DNA of 64,000 nt from DATJLY01 sp035604615 (GCA_035604615.1 DATNID010000019.1:62001-126000), one strand, 5' to 3'. Positions 1 through 8,749 are shown, counted from the first letter of the stretch. Translations and numbers: made by a program. The notes: generated by a model not told the origin, from the letters alone.

Positions 1-2
1 GG

Positions 3-1193
3 CGGGCGGTCGAATTCGTGCGCGAGCGGCTCAACGGCGAGGACGGGCTCGGCGGGATTTATCCGGCGATGGCCAACGCGGTGATGATGTTTAGTTGCCT
101 CGGCAACGAAAACGACGCGGGTCCTCTCGCCACCGCCAAGGGTGCGCTTAGCAAGCTCCTGTTGCTCGATCCCGCCCGCTCCTTCTGCCAGCCGTGCCTG
201 TCGCCGGTGTGGGACACCGGGCTCGCGGCGCTGGCGCTGATGGAGGCGGGCGGCGCCGCGGCGGACAAGGCGGTGCGGCGCGGGCTCGAATGGCTGGTGG
301 CGCGGCAGGAGCTGACTTACGTCGGCGACTGGGCGGCGCGGCGCCCCGCCGTGCGGCCGGGCGGCTGGGCGTTCCAGTATCTCAATCCGGCCTATCCCGA
401 TCTCGACGATACCGCGATGGTGGCGATCGCGCTCGACCGCTGCGACGGCGAGCGTTATCGCCAAGCGGTCGATCGCGCCGCCGAATGGATCGCCGGCATG
501 CGTTCCAAAAGCGGCGGCTGGGCCGCGTTCGACGCCGACAACGAGGACTATTATCTCAACGCCATCCCGTTCGCCGATCACGGCGCGTTGCTCGATCCGC
601 CGACTGCCGACGTGTCGGCGCGCTGCGTCGGGTTCCTGGCGCAACTCGGCGCGCGCGCGCCCCAGGCGGCGCTCGAGGCGGGGCTCGACTTTCTGCGACG
701 CGAGCAGGAGGCGGACGGAAGTTGGTTCGGGCGCTGGGGCACCAACTACATCTACGGCACTTGGTCGGTGCTGGTGGCGCTCGCCGCTGCGCGCATCGAT
801 CCGCGCGACCCGATGATCCGCCGCGCCGTCGCGTGGCTCCTGTCGAAGCAGCGCGCTGACGGCGGCTGGGGCGAGGACGGCGCGTCCTACTGGCCCGACG
901 CGCCGCGCGGCGAAGGCAAGGCGAGCACCGCGTCCCAGACCGCGTGGGCGCTGCTCGCGCTGATGGCCGCGGGCGAGGTCGAGAGCGACGCGGTGGCGCG
1001 CGGCGTGCGCTATCTCGTCGCGACGCAAGCCGCGCACGGCCTGTGGGACGAGGAATGGTACACCGCGGTCGGATTTCCGCGCGTGTTCTATCTGCGCTAC
1101 CACGGCTATCGCGCCTATTTCCCGCTGTGGGCGCTGGCGCGCTATCGCAACCTGCGCCGGCATGGGCGCGATCTCCCGATCTACGGCATGTGA
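3..1193 (+). CDS. shc: Squalene-hopene cyclase, C-terminal part (5' end outside window)
   Basis: The enzyme cyclises squalene to hopene and diplopterol at the cytoplasmic membrane, the committed step of hopanoid synthesis. The frame is open from the first bases and reads as family sequence before any start codon, so the gene begins upstream; by comparison with enzymes of about 630 residues, roughly 250 N-terminal residues are missing. The catalytic acid motif DLDD(TA) is encoded at 399-410. Several QW repeats follow (GGWAAFD, DGSWFGRWG, DGGWGED), and the C-terminus has the family pattern GFPRVFYLRYHGYR. It overlaps the next gene, hpnG, by one base (TGATG), so the two are probably translationally coupled. 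Identification is secure; only the extent is incomplete. Confidence 0.96.
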   Translation, partial: RAVEFVRERLNGEDGLGGIYPAMANAVMMFSCLGNENDAGPLATAKGALSKLLLLDPARSFCQPCLSPVWDTGLAALALMEAGGAAADKAVRRGLEWLVARQELTYVGDWAARRPAVRPGGWAFQYLNPAYPDLDDTAMVAIALDRCDGERYRQAVDRAAEWIAGMRSKSGGWAAFDADNEDYYLNAIPFADHGALLDPPTADVSARCVGFLAQLGARAPQAALEAGLDFLRREQEADGSWFGRWGTNYIYGTWSVLVALAAARIDPRDPMIRRAVAWLLSKQRADGGWGEDGASYWPDAPRGEGKASTASQTAWALLALMAAGEVESDAVARGVRYLVATQAAHGLWDEEWYTAVGFPRVFYLRYHGYRAYFPLWALARYRNLRRHGRDLPIYGM

Positions 1194-1855
1194 TGCAGGT
1201 CGCCGCGGTCACGGGGCTCGCGGCGGAAGCGCGCATCCTGCACCGCATCGGCCTCGCCGCGCTCGCCACCGCGGGGAACGGCGAGAGGATCGCGGCTTCG
1301 GTCGAGCGTCTCGTTGCCGCCGGCGCCGACGGGATCGCCAGCTTCGGCATCGCCGGGGCGTTGGCGCCGGGGCTCAAGCCGGGCGCGCTGCTGCTGCCGC
1401 GGCGCCTGCGCACCGAGGCGGGCGAGACTTTCGCGGTCGATCCTGAGTGGCGCGAACGCGTGCGCGTGAAGCTCGTGGCCTTGAAGCTCGCGCCGCTGGA
1501 TGGCGATCTCTTGGCCGCGAATGCGATTGTGGCCGCGCCGACGCACAAGGCCGACCTTCATCGCCGCCTGGGCGCGGTCGCGGTCGATCTCGAAAGCCAT
1601 CGCGCGGAGGCTGCCGCGCGCGCCGGCGGCCGCAAGTTCCTGGCGTTGCGTGCCATCGCCGATCCGGCGGATTTCGCGCTGCCGCCGGCGGCGCTCGTGG
1701 GCATCGATAGCGAGGGCAGGGCGGCGGCGATGAAAGTGCTGCGTGCTGTACTAGAGGTGCCGGGACAAGTGGGCGCGCTGATCTGCCTCGCGCTCCATAC
1801 GCGGTCGGCGTTGCGCACGCTCGCGCGCGCTGCGCCCGCCTTGAAGGAGGGATGA
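1193..1855 (+). CDS. hpnG: Hopanoid-associated nucleoside phosphorylase HpnG
   Basis: The product of 220 residues resembles the purine nucleoside phosphorylase fold. HpnG proteins remove adenine from adenosylhopane to give (phospho)ribosylhopane during bacteriohopanetetrol synthesis. Visible support is the Gly-rich segment IASFGIAGAL around residues 48-57 and AVDLESHRAEAAA, the counterpart of the AVDMES nucleoside-binding segment of the family. The ATG at 1193 shares its A with the stop of squalene-hopene cyclase, which fixes the start; longer upstream reading in this frame lies inside the cyclase gene. HpnH, which makes its substrate, lies about 30 kb away at 31340-32476. The call rests on fold motifs plus the tight linkage to the cyclase gene. 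Confidence 0.9.
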   Translation: MQVAAVTGLAAEARILHRIGLAALATAGNGERIAASVERLVAAGADGIASFGIAGALAPGLKPGALLLPRRLRTEAGETFAVDPEWRERVRVKLVALKLAPLDGDLLAANAIVAAPTHKADLHRRLGAVAVDLESHRAEAAARAGGRKFLALRAIADPADFALPPAALVGIDSEGRAAAMKVLRAVLEVPGQVGALICLALHTRSALRTLARAAPALKEG

Positions 1856-1856
1856 C

Positions 1857-2855
1857 ATGAAGGCGATCCGCATTCACGCCAATGGCGGCCCCGAGGTGAT
1901 GCGCTGGGAAGATGTCGAGCTGCCGCTATCAGGCGCGGGCCAGGTGCGCATCCGTCACACCGCCATCGCGGTGAACTTTTCCGACGTCAACGTGCGCCGC
2001 GGCGGCTTCTACATGGCGCAGCCGCAGCGCTTCCCGGTGATCATCGGCAACGAGGCCGTGGGGGTGGTGGCGAGCCTCGGCGCCGGCGTCACCGGCGTCG
2101 CGCCCGGCGAACGGGTCGCCTATGTCGGCAGCGGCGGGCCGTTCTATGAGAACACGGGCGCCTATGCGGAGGAGCGCAACATCCTCGCGTCTTGCCTCGT
2201 CAAGCTGTCGGACAGCATCTCGGACATCCAGGCGGCGGCCTCGCTGCTCAAGGGCCTCACCGCCTCGATGATCGTCAAGCGCGTGTTCCCGCCCCAGCCG
2301 GGCGACGCGATCCTGGTCCACGCCGCCGCCAGCGGAGTCGGACTCATCCTGTGCCAATGGGCGAAGCATCTCGGCGCGCGCGTCATCGGCACGGTCGGCT
2401 CGCGCGCCAAGGCCGAGATCGCCCGGCGACACGGCTGCGACAACACGATCCTTTATCGCGAGACGGATTTCGTCACCGCCACGCGGGCGCTCGTCCCGGG
2501 CGGCGTCGCCGCGGTCTACGATGGCGTCGGCCGGGACACGTTCGAGGCGTCGCTCGATTGCCTGCGGCCGTTCGGGATGCTGGTGAATTACGGCAACGCG
2601 TCGGGCCATCCCGCGCCGCTCGATCTTCTGCTCTTGAGCAAGAAGGGCTCGCTGTCGGTATCGCGGCCGGGTTTCAGCTCCTATATCGCGGACCCGGCGG
2701 TCTATCGCGAAGCTGCGGCCGAGCTGTTCGATCTCATCGCGCGCGGCGTCCTGAAGCTCGAGATCGGCGGCAGTTACGCCCTCAAGGACGCCGCCGCCGC
2801 CCACCGCGCGGTCGAGGAGCGCAGCGTCGCCGGGTCGCTGGTGCTGTTGCCGTAG
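1857..2855 (+). CDS. Quinone oxidoreductase-like, NAD(P)H-dependent (MDR superfamily)
   Basis: The protein of 332 residues is a zinc-free medium-chain dehydrogenase of the quinone oxidoreductase (Qor) type. The N-terminus MKAIRIHANGGPEVM and the nucleotide-binding segment VHAAASGVGLILCQWAKHLGA are typical of the family; the catalytic-zinc cysteine and histidine pattern of alcohol dehydrogenases is absent. The ATG lies one base after the hpnG stop and follows a strong AAGGAGG at 1844-1850, so it is the last gene of the shc-hpnG transcript. The family reduces quinones or enones with NADPH. A role in hopanoid metabolism is suggested only by position. Confidence 0.88.
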   Translation: MKAIRIHANGGPEVMRWEDVELPLSGAGQVRIRHTAIAVNFSDVNVRRGGFYMAQPQRFPVIIGNEAVGVVASLGAGVTGVAPGERVAYVGSGGPFYENTGAYAEERNILASCLVKLSDSISDIQAAASLLKGLTASMIVKRVFPPQPGDAILVHAAASGVGLILCQWAKHLGARVIGTVGSRAKAEIARRHGCDNTILYRETDFVTATRALVPGGVAAVYDGVGRDTFEASLDCLRPFGMLVNYGNASGHPAPLDLLLLSKKGSLSVSRPGFSSYIADPAVYREAAAELFDLIARGVLKLEIGGSYALKDAAAAHRAVEERSVAGSLVLLP

Positions 2856-2896
2856 AGATGGAGGGGGTTCCCCATTGATCGAAGCGCCGTTGAAAG

Positions 2897-3037
2897 CCCT
2901 CTCCGCCCGCTTGGGGTGAGAGGGTTGGGAGAGGTGGGCGCCCGCCGATAGCGCGCCGTAAATCGCAAGAGCACCCCACCCTCCCCCGTCGCATTCGCGA
3001 CGGGCCCCTTCCCTCTCCCCGCTTCGCGCGGAGAGGG
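2897..3037. repeat. Intergenic palindromic element, family A (141 bp with 10-bp terminal inverted repeats)
   Basis: The element begins with CCCTCTCCGC at 2897-2906 and ends with its exact complement GCGGAGAGGG at 3028-3037. Inside is a perfect hairpin with 8-bp arms at 2985-2992 and 2997-3004. The right part, 3011-3035, is identical to 5481-5505. It sits between the convergent ends of the oxidoreductase and histidine kinase genes and contains no gene. It resembles REP or MITE-like bacterial repeats; no transposase is nearby. Confidence 0.75.
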
Positions 3038-3086
3038 ACCTTAGTGGCGATGCGATCTGATCAGTAAGCGCCCTACGCGAAGCGCT

Positions 3087-4058
3087 CTACGCACGCGCGC
3101 GGCGGGGCAATGCGGCGGCGCGCGGCAGGCGGATGCGCACGCATGCGCCGCATCCGGGGTCGCTCGCGATGGCGACGGTGCCGTCGTGCTGCTCGACGAT
3201 CTGCTTGACCGTGGGCAGGCCGAGGCCGGTGCCGAACGACTTGGTGCTGAACAGCGGCTCGAAGATGCGCGGCAGGACATCGGGCGGGATGCCGGGACCG
3301 TTATCCTCGATGGAGATCTCGGTCATGTCGGTGGACGCGGTCGACACCGTGATGCGGCGCTGGCCGCCGGCGGCCTCGGTCTCGAACAGGGCCTGGGCCG
3401 CGTTCTCGATCAGGTTGATGATGACGCGCCGGAAGCGGTCGGGATCGAGCGTCACCACCGCGTCGCCGGCGCCGAGCCTGCGCTCGAGCGTCACTTCGTT
3501 CGGCAGCTTCTGCTCGTCGAGCACTTCCGCGAGCCAGGGATCGAGCGTCATCCCCGTGCGATCGAGCTCGCGCGGCCGGGCGTAATCGAGCAGGTCCGAG
3601 ATGATGCTGTCGCAGCGCGCGATGCTGCGCTCGATGCGCGCCATCGGCCGCTCCATCCGGACCTCCGAGGCGCGCGTCAGCTCGCGGATCGCGTGCAGGC
3701 TGTTGCGGATCGCGCTCAATGGGTTGCGCAGCTCGTGGGCGACCGTCGCGGTCAACTGGCCGAGGACCGAGAGCCGCTCCTTCTTCAGGAGCTCGGCCTC
3801 GGCGACCGCGCGCGCCCGCTCGGCGTCGGCCTTGGCGGTGCGCATCGACGTCACCAGCTCCTGCGCGTTCATCTGGCGCGCGGCCAGCGCCGCCTGCTCG
3901 TCGCGCATCACCTGGTAGGCATGCGACATGATCCGGCGCTCGCGATCGACCTCGCAATAGGCGGCGTCGATCAGCCCGAGCAGCGTCTCGAGATCGGTCT
4001 CGGTGCCGGCCGTATCCCGTCGCGACTGCTTGAGTTGGCGCTGGAGCAGCTTGTGCAT
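3087..4058 (-). CDS. Soluble sensor histidine kinase
   Basis: A kinase of 323 residues with no membrane segment or signal peptide. The order is an N-terminal helical, probably coiled-coil region (about 1-95), the dimerisation and phosphoacceptor H-box HELRNPLSAI with His108, and the HATPase domain with N-box NLIENAAQA (about 216), DNGPGIPP (about 253), FEPLFSTK and the G2 box GTGLGLP. It starts 4 bases after the stop of the FIST-domain gene, so the FIST protein is the likely sensory partner. No response regulator is encoded nearby, so the phosphate acceptor is unknown. Confidence 0.92.
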   Translation of the reverse strand: MHKLLQRQLKQSRRDTAGTETDLETLLGLIDAAYCEVDRERRIMSHAYQVMRDEQAALAARQMNAQELVTSMRTAKADAERARAVAEAELLKKERLSVLGQLTATVAHELRNPLSAIRNSLHAIRELTRASEVRMERPMARIERSIARCDSIISDLLDYARPRELDRTGMTLDPWLAEVLDEQKLPNEVTLERRLGAGDAVVTLDPDRFRRVIINLIENAAQALFETEAAGGQRRITVSTASTDMTEISIEDNGPGIPPDVLPRIFEPLFSTKSFGTGLGLPTVKQIVEQHDGTVAIASDPGCGACVRIRLPRAAALPRRARA

Positions 4059-4062
4059 CGGC

Positions 4063-5208
4063 TCAGGCTTCGGCGAAGGTCGTGATCGTCATGGTCTGGT
4101 TGTGCAGGTCGGCATAGGCTGACGCTTCCATCGGCGCGATCTCGCCGTAGGAATAGAAGCCGGTGGTGCGGCACTCCTCGCCCAGCACCTCGGCCACCGC
4201 CTCGACCTCGTCGGCGGTGCGCTGGCCGAGCAGCAGCTTGCGGCCGATGCAGCTCACCAGGATGGCGAGCTTCGCCTGCGGGATCGACGCCTTGCGGGCG
4301 GCCTGTCCGGCGCCGGCGATCAGATTGTCGAAATTGCCCAGCATCACCTGGGCGATATGGCCCTGCGGGATGCTGCCGGCGAAGATCATCGCCTTGCGCG
4401 CCTCGTCGACGCCGACCACGGTGCGCACCAGGCTAGCCTCGGGCTTGCCCGGAGGATGGATTCGCAGCGGGAAGAGCAGCGCGCTGGCTGGGAGCTTGGA
4501 CGCCTCGGCGCCGAGATACTGCTTGTAGAGGTCGAGCGCGGGCTCTCCGTCGAGATCGAACAGCGTGTTGCCCTCGGCGCGCGTCACGGTGCGCTCGGTG
4601 CCGACCGCGTCCCAGCCGCCGACGCTGCCGCTGCCGATGCGAATGCGCTCGCCGTAGAAGCCGAGCGCGGCGATGTTGCCGGCCTCGGGATTGGCGTCGA
4701 GCCCAACCCTTGTGGTCTGGAAGCTGGCGCCGTCGCCGGCCAGGCCGCCGGTGAGCCCGACATCGCGACCCAGCACGTGCTGGATGCCGGCGACCAGGTC
4801 GGTGCCGTTGACGTTGGTTCCGTCCGACAGCACGAACACGCCGCGCAGGCCCTCGCGCGGCAGCGACGTGGCGAGGCGCTTGCCGATCTCGAACGAGCTC
4901 TTGCCCGGGGCGACGCGGTCCTGCGCCGGCTTGACCTTGGTGTGCGAGAACTCGATCGCCGTGGAAATGACCGCGCCGTCATGCACGTCGACATCGACGA
5001 TCTCACCGCCGGTGGTGCAGCCGAGAAGCGCGGCACCGGGATAGGCCGATTTCAGCTCGGCAAACCGCGCGCCATCCTCGAGCGTGCCGGGCGAAGCGAA
5101 ATAGAGCACGATCGAGGGGTCGATCGATTTGTCACCGTTGAGGGTGCGCCAGTTCCGGCCGGACTGCCAAATCCGCTGCTCGATCTTCATACCGGCGCTC
5201 CGTTTCAA
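4063..5208 (-). CDS. FIST-domain (FIST_N/FIST_C) sensory protein
   Basis: The protein of 381 residues carries the FIST_N signature GCTTGGEI at about residues 63-70 and the FIST_C signature TGFYSYGEIAP near the C-terminus. FIST domains are thought to bind small ligands, possibly amino acids, and occur beside signalling proteins. Here the gene is directly upstream of a cytosolic histidine kinase, with a 4-base gap, which fits a ligand-sensing two-protein unit. An internal ATG at residue 7 (5190) is an alternative start. A TTAA-N7-TGAA sequence at 5243-5257 lies 34 bases upstream of the start and may be a weak CtrA-type site. Confidence 0.88.
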   Translation of the reverse strand: MKRSAGMKIEQRIWQSGRNWRTLNGDKSIDPSIVLYFASPGTLEDGARFAELKSAYPGAALLGCTTGGEIVDVDVHDGAVISTAIEFSHTKVKPAQDRVAPGKSSFEIGKRLATSLPREGLRGVFVLSDGTNVNGTDLVAGIQHVLGRDVGLTGGLAGDGASFQTTRVGLDANPEAGNIAALGFYGERIRIGSGSVGGWDAVGTERTVTRAEGNTLFDLDGEPALDLYKQYLGAEASKLPASALLFPLRIHPPGKPEASLVRTVVGVDEARKAMIFAGSIPQGHIAQVMLGNFDNLIAGAGQAARKASIPQAKLAILVSCIGRKLLLGQRTADEVEAVAEVLGEECRTTGFYSYGEIAPMEASAYADLHNQTMTITTFAEA

Positions 5209-5373
5209 GATTTCGGTCGAGACTAGAGAACACCGGTTGCGGTTAAAGTCAGGTGAAACCCGGATCGGCGCGAGGCGAGAGTGCGCAAGCTATTCTGGGC
5301 GCCCGGAAAATTCATGCCGGCAAAGGTTTGGGGCGGCGGTGCGAAAGGAGGGGGGCTTAAGGAGGAAGCGTTC

Positions 5374-5394
5374 ATGACGAAAAAGGACGTCTGA
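5374..5394 (+). other. Six-codon mini-ORF behind a strong ribosome-binding site
   Basis: ATG-ACG-AAA-AAG-GAC-GTC-TGA is preceded by TTAAGGAGGAAGCGTTC, one of the best Shine-Dalgarno sequences in the window. It could be a leader peptide, or the intact start of a decayed gene. No continuation of a recognisable protein was found in the other frames. The reading is speculative. Confidence 0.3.
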
Positions 5395-5440
5395 TCAAGG
5401 TTTTAGAGTGTTTTTACAACGCTGCAACCGGCGTTGAAAG

Positions 5441-5505
5441 CCCATCGCTAAAGCGATGGGCGTGACCGCATGCGGTCACGCCCTCTCCCCGCTTCGCGCG
5501 GAGAG
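5441..5505. repeat. Three tandem hairpins, including a copy of repeat family A
   Basis: The block has a hairpin with 9-bp arms and an AA loop (5441-5460), a perfect 20-bp palindrome (5461-5480) and CCCTCTCCCCGCTTCGCGCG plus GAGAG (5481-5505), which is identical to 3011-3035. It lies 85 bases upstream of the cyclase-family gene. It could affect transcription or simply be a repeat insertion. Confidence 0.75.
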
Positions 5506-5589
5506 CGACATGAGATAACCGCCGTGCCGGCCTTGTCGCTGCGGCATCGACGGGGATAGGTTGGCCGTAACCATACCGGGGAGGCGAGC

Positions 5590-6564
5590 ATGGCCGAGGC
5601 GACACGGAAACTGACGATGGCCGACATCCACGCGGCGGCGGAGCGGCTCAAGAACTGGGGCCGCTTCGGCGCCGCGGACGAGATCGGCACGCTTAACTAC
5701 ACGACGCCGGCGGACATCGTCGCGGCGGCGCGGCTGGTGCAGAAGGGCAAGGTGATGTCGCTGGCGCTCGCCTTCGACCACCGCGGGCCGCAGGGCGCCA
5801 AGAGCAGCTATGGCTCGATCGGCCGCTTCAATCCCATCCACCTGATGCTGCGCACCGGCACCGACGCCTATTCGGGCGTGCTCGATCACCGCAAGATCCG
5901 CGGCGCCGACGACATCATCATCATGCCGATGCAGTGCGGCACCCAATGGGACGGCCTCGGCCACATCTTCTATGGCGACCACATGTGGAACGGCTATGAC
6001 TGCCGCACCGTGACCTCGGCGGGCGCGCAGAAATGCGGTATCGAGCAGACGCGCGACCGCATGGTGGGGCGCGGCGTGCTGTTCGACATCCCGCGCATGC
6101 TGGGCGAGAAATATCTCGGCGACGGTTTCGCCGTCACCTGCGACATGCTGGATCGCGCCGAACGTCATTTCGGCGTGACGGTCAAGCGCGGCGACTTCCT
6201 TCTCGTCCGGACGGGTCAGATCGAGGCGAAGCTCGAGGCGAAGAACTGGGACGGCTATCCCGGCGGCGACGCGCCCGGCCTCGCCTTCGAGACGCTCGAC
6301 TGGCTGCACAAGAAAGAGGTCGCGGCCATCGCCACCGACACCTGGGGCGTCGAGGTGCGGCCCAACGAGACCGACGAGGCGGCCCAGCCGTGGCACTGGA
6401 TCTCGATCCCGATCATGGGCCTGACCGTGGGCGAGATCTTCGACATGAGCGAGCTGGCGCGCGACTGCGCCGAGGACAAGCGCTACGAGTTCATGTTCGT
6501 GGCGCCGGCGCTGCCGGTGACGGGCGCGGTCGGCTCGCCGGTCAATCCGCTAGCAATCAAATAG
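5590..6564 (+). CDS. Cyclase family protein (putative metal-dependent hydrolase)
   Basis: The protein of 324 residues belongs to the cyclase/arylformamidase-like fold (PF04199). The metal-site motif is CGTQWDGLGH at residues 116-125; the first histidine of the classical HxGTHxDxxxH form is replaced and the second is Gln, as in many long family members. A second conserved segment, ATDTWGVEVRP, lies at about residues 249-259. Members hydrolyse formamides, lactams or lactone-like esters, and the substrate cannot be told here. The start is supported by GGGGAGG 5-11 bases upstream. It is transcribed alone, with aromatic-catabolism genes further downstream. Confidence 0.85.
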   Translation: MAEATRKLTMADIHAAAERLKNWGRFGAADEIGTLNYTTPADIVAAARLVQKGKVMSLALAFDHRGPQGAKSSYGSIGRFNPIHLMLRTGTDAYSGVLDHRKIRGADDIIIMPMQCGTQWDGLGHIFYGDHMWNGYDCRTVTSAGAQKCGIEQTRDRMVGRGVLFDIPRMLGEKYLGDGFAVTCDMLDRAERHFGVTVKRGDFLLVRTGQIEAKLEAKNWDGYPGGDAPGLAFETLDWLHKKEVAAIATDTWGVEVRPNETDEAAQPWHWISIPIMGLTVGEIFDMSELARDCAEDKRYEFMFVAPALPVTGAVGSPVNPLAIK

Positions 6565-6723
6565 CGGCGTCGGGCGGTCCTTGCCGCCGCAAATTAACGA
6601 AATCTCCCGATAAATCCGCGCGATGACATATTTTTCAGGCGCGCGGGGATAGGGTCGCGGCGGCGCGCCATAGAGTCTGGCACGCGCGAGGGGCGCGCCC
6701 GCCCTCGACCCAGGAGATGGACC

Positions 6724-7065
6724 ATGACCACGCGTTCCTACCGCACCGCACTCGCCATCGTTCTCGCCGCCGCGTTCTCCACCAGCCTCGCCGCCGGCGC
6801 TATGGCCGAGACGCAGTGGCAGAAGGACCACCCGCGCCGCACCGAGGTGAACCATCGCCTCGCCAACCAGGACAAGCGCATCCATCAGGAACGCAAGGAA
6901 GGCGAGCTGTCGCATGGGCAGGCGGCGAAGCTTCACCGCGACGACCGCGGCATCCGTCACGAAGAGCGCCGCATGGCGAGCAAGGACGGCGGCCACCTCA
7001 CCAAGCCCGACCAGCGCAAGCTGAACCACCAGGAGAACAAGGTCAGCAAGCAGATCGGCGAATAA
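6724..7065 (+). CDS. Small basic periplasmic protein with signal peptide
   Basis: The predicted protein of 113 residues has a clear Sec signal peptide: Arg near the N-terminus, hydrophobic AIVLAAAFSTSLAAG and a cleavage site at AMA/ETQ. The mature part of about 85 residues is rich in His, Lys, Arg, Gln and Glu, with no Cys and no membrane segment, and has a repeated heptad-like helical look (HRLANQDKRIHQERKEGEL, then QAAKLHRDDRGIRHEERRM). Similar secreted basic proteins occur in Proteobacteria without known function. The gene stands alone and converges on the TPP enzyme gene. The large antisense frame over it is a shadow. Confidence 0.78.
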   Translation: MTTRSYRTALAIVLAAAFSTSLAAGAMAETQWQKDHPRRTEVNHRLANQDKRIHQERKEGELSHGQAAKLHRDDRGIRHEERRMASKDGGHLTKPDQRKLNHQENKVSKQIGE

Positions 7066-7068
7066 GCC

Positions 7069-8742
7069 CTATCCCGCGCTCGGCGCCGCGACGTTGATGT
7101 CGGTCGCGACGTCGAGCACGACGGGCCGGCCGCTCTCGAGCGCGCGCTTGAACGCGGCGGCGAAATCACCCGCCCGCTCGACGCGGATGCCGAGCGCGCC
7201 CATGTCCTCGGCGATCTTGGCGAAGTTGACCTTGGTGAAGGTCCACAGCTCGCGCGACTGCTCGGTCGGGTTGCCGCCATAGGCGCGGTCGAAGCCGCGC
7301 TTCGACTGGTTGCCGCCGTCATTGTTGTTGACGACGATCACCGCGTTGATCTTCCACCGCACCGCGGTCTCGATCTCGCCGATGTGGTACCAGAATCCGC
7401 TATCGCCGGTGAACACCACGACCGGCCGGTCGGGCGCGCCGCATTTGGCGCCGAGCCCCGCCGGGAACGCCCAGCCGAGATGCCCGGCGCTGCGGATATA
7501 GCTCTGGCGCGCGCTGGTGAGATCGTAAAACCCGCCCATCCACATGCCGGCATGGCCGGTGTCGGCGACCACGATCGCGTTCTCCGGCATCAGCCGCGTC
7601 AGCTCGGCGCACAGCCGCTCGGGCCGAATGGGCCACGCGTCGGAGGTCAGTGCCGGCCGGTATTTCTCCGCCCATTCGGCGCAGAAGCCGCGCGTGCGCG
7701 CCAGCCAGGCGCCGCGCCGCGCGGCGGTCTTGGCGTCGGCCTGCTCGAGCATCCGCGCCAGTGTGACCTTGGCGTCGCCCATCACCGCCGCCTTCAAGGG
7801 ATAGTTGCGCCCGATCGCTTCCGGCTCGAGGTCGATCTGGATGGCCGGCGCGCCGATCTTGGGTACGGCCCAGAAATGCGTCGTCATGCCGCCCGTCTCG
7901 GTCCCGATGAAGCACACGAGGTCGGACTCGGCGACGGTGCGGTTGGCGCTCTCGCGCGAATAGGTCCCGACCACGCCGACCGAGAGCGGATGCGACGCGG
8001 GGATCGTGTCCTTGCCGTTGAGCGAGGTCGCGACCGGAATGCCGAGCCGCTCGGCCAGCGCGACAAGCTCCGGCCCCGCTCCCGAGGCGCGCACGCCGCC
8101 GCCGGCGATGATGACCGGACGCTCGGCCGCGTGCAGGAATTTCAGCGCCTCGACCACGCTCGCGTGCGGGGGCTCGGGCCGGAACGGCGGCACGCGCGCG
8201 AACTGGGGCTCGGCCAGCGCCTCCATCTCGGCCTCCTCGGCGTCGATCTGGCCCTCGTTGCCGCGGAACTGCAGATGCACCGGGCCCGGCGTGCCCGAGA
8301 CCGCGACGCGGAAGGCCTGGCGCAGCATGTCGGGGAAGCGCGACACGTCGTCGATGGTGGCGTTGAACTTGGTTACCGGCTCGAACGACGGCATGTCGTC
8401 GATCTCCTGGTAGACCTTGCGGAACTTGGTGCGCGGATCGCGCCCGCCGGTCATGGCAATGATCGGGGTGTGGGCGAGCCAGGCGTCGCGCAATCCGGCG
8501 GCGATGTTGAGCGCGCCAATCACCTGCGCCATGCATATGCCGGGCCGCCCGCTGGCGCGCGCATAGCCGTCCGCCATGTAGACCGCGGCCTTCTCGCCAT
8601 GGGCGGGGATGCGCTTGATCGATGTGCGCCGCTCCATCTCGGCGAGGCTGCGCCGAAGCACCGCCGGAACCATGAAGATGTGCGTCACGCCATAGGCGTC
8701 GAGCATCTCGGCCATCACTTGAGCGCCGGTGATCTTGGCCAT
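7069..8742 (-). CDS. Thiamine diphosphate-binding enzyme, acetolactate synthase-like
   Basis: The product of 557 residues has the three-domain layout of the acetolactate synthase/benzoylformate decarboxylase family. The N-terminal pyrimidine-binding domain has the catalytic Glu50 in HGEKAAVYMADGYARASG. A central domain follows, and the C-terminal pyrophosphate domain has the Mg/ThDP motif GDSGF at residue 446 through NNND at 472. The ATG at 8742 follows GGGGGAGG (8750-8757) and is preferred to a GTG-type extension of 19 residues upstream. The reaction (carboligase, decarboxylase or oxalyl-CoA type) cannot be assigned; no small regulatory subunit (ilvH) is adjacent, which argues against a housekeeping acetolactate synthase. 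It is divergent from an FAA hydrolase gene. Confidence 0.9.
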   Translation of the reverse strand: MAKITGAQVMAEMLDAYGVTHIFMVPAVLRRSLAEMERRTSIKRIPAHGEKAAVYMADGYARASGRPGICMAQVIGALNIAAGLRDAWLAHTPIIAMTGGRDPRTKFRKVYQEIDDMPSFEPVTKFNATIDDVSRFPDMLRQAFRVAVSGTPGPVHLQFRGNEGQIDAEEAEMEALAEPQFARVPPFRPEPPHASVVEALKFLHAAERPVIIAGGGVRASGAGPELVALAERLGIPVATSLNGKDTIPASHPLSVGVVGTYSRESANRTVAESDLVCFIGTETGGMTTHFWAVPKIGAPAIQIDLEPEAIGRNYPLKAAVMGDAKVTLARMLEQADAKTAARRGAWLARTRGFCAEWAEKYRPALTSDAWPIRPERLCAELTRLMPENAIVVADTGHAGMWMGGFYDLTSARQSYIRSAGHLGWAFPAGLGAKCGAPDRPVVVFTGDSGFWYHIGEIETAVRWKINAVIVVNNNDGGNQSKRGFDRAYGGNPTEQSRELWTFTKVNFAKIAEDMGALGIRVERAGDFAAAFKRALESGRPVVLDVATDINVAAPSAG

Positions 8743-8749
8743 TCCCGTT

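Larger units (their letters stand above)
5209..5589. other. Intergenic region of 381 bp with a mini-ORF and tandem hairpins
   Basis: No full gene is visible between the divergent FIST and cyclase genes. It holds a CtrA-like half-conserved site (5243-5257), an unusually strong AAGGAGG followed by a six-codon ORF (5374-5394, MTKKDV), and a block of hairpins at 5441-5505. The cyclase gene has its own GGGGAGG just upstream of 5590. Confidence 0.6.

Noticed and set aside
5441..5505. CRISPR array or terminator
   Set aside because: The repeats are three different hairpins, not equal repeats with spacers, and no T-run follows.
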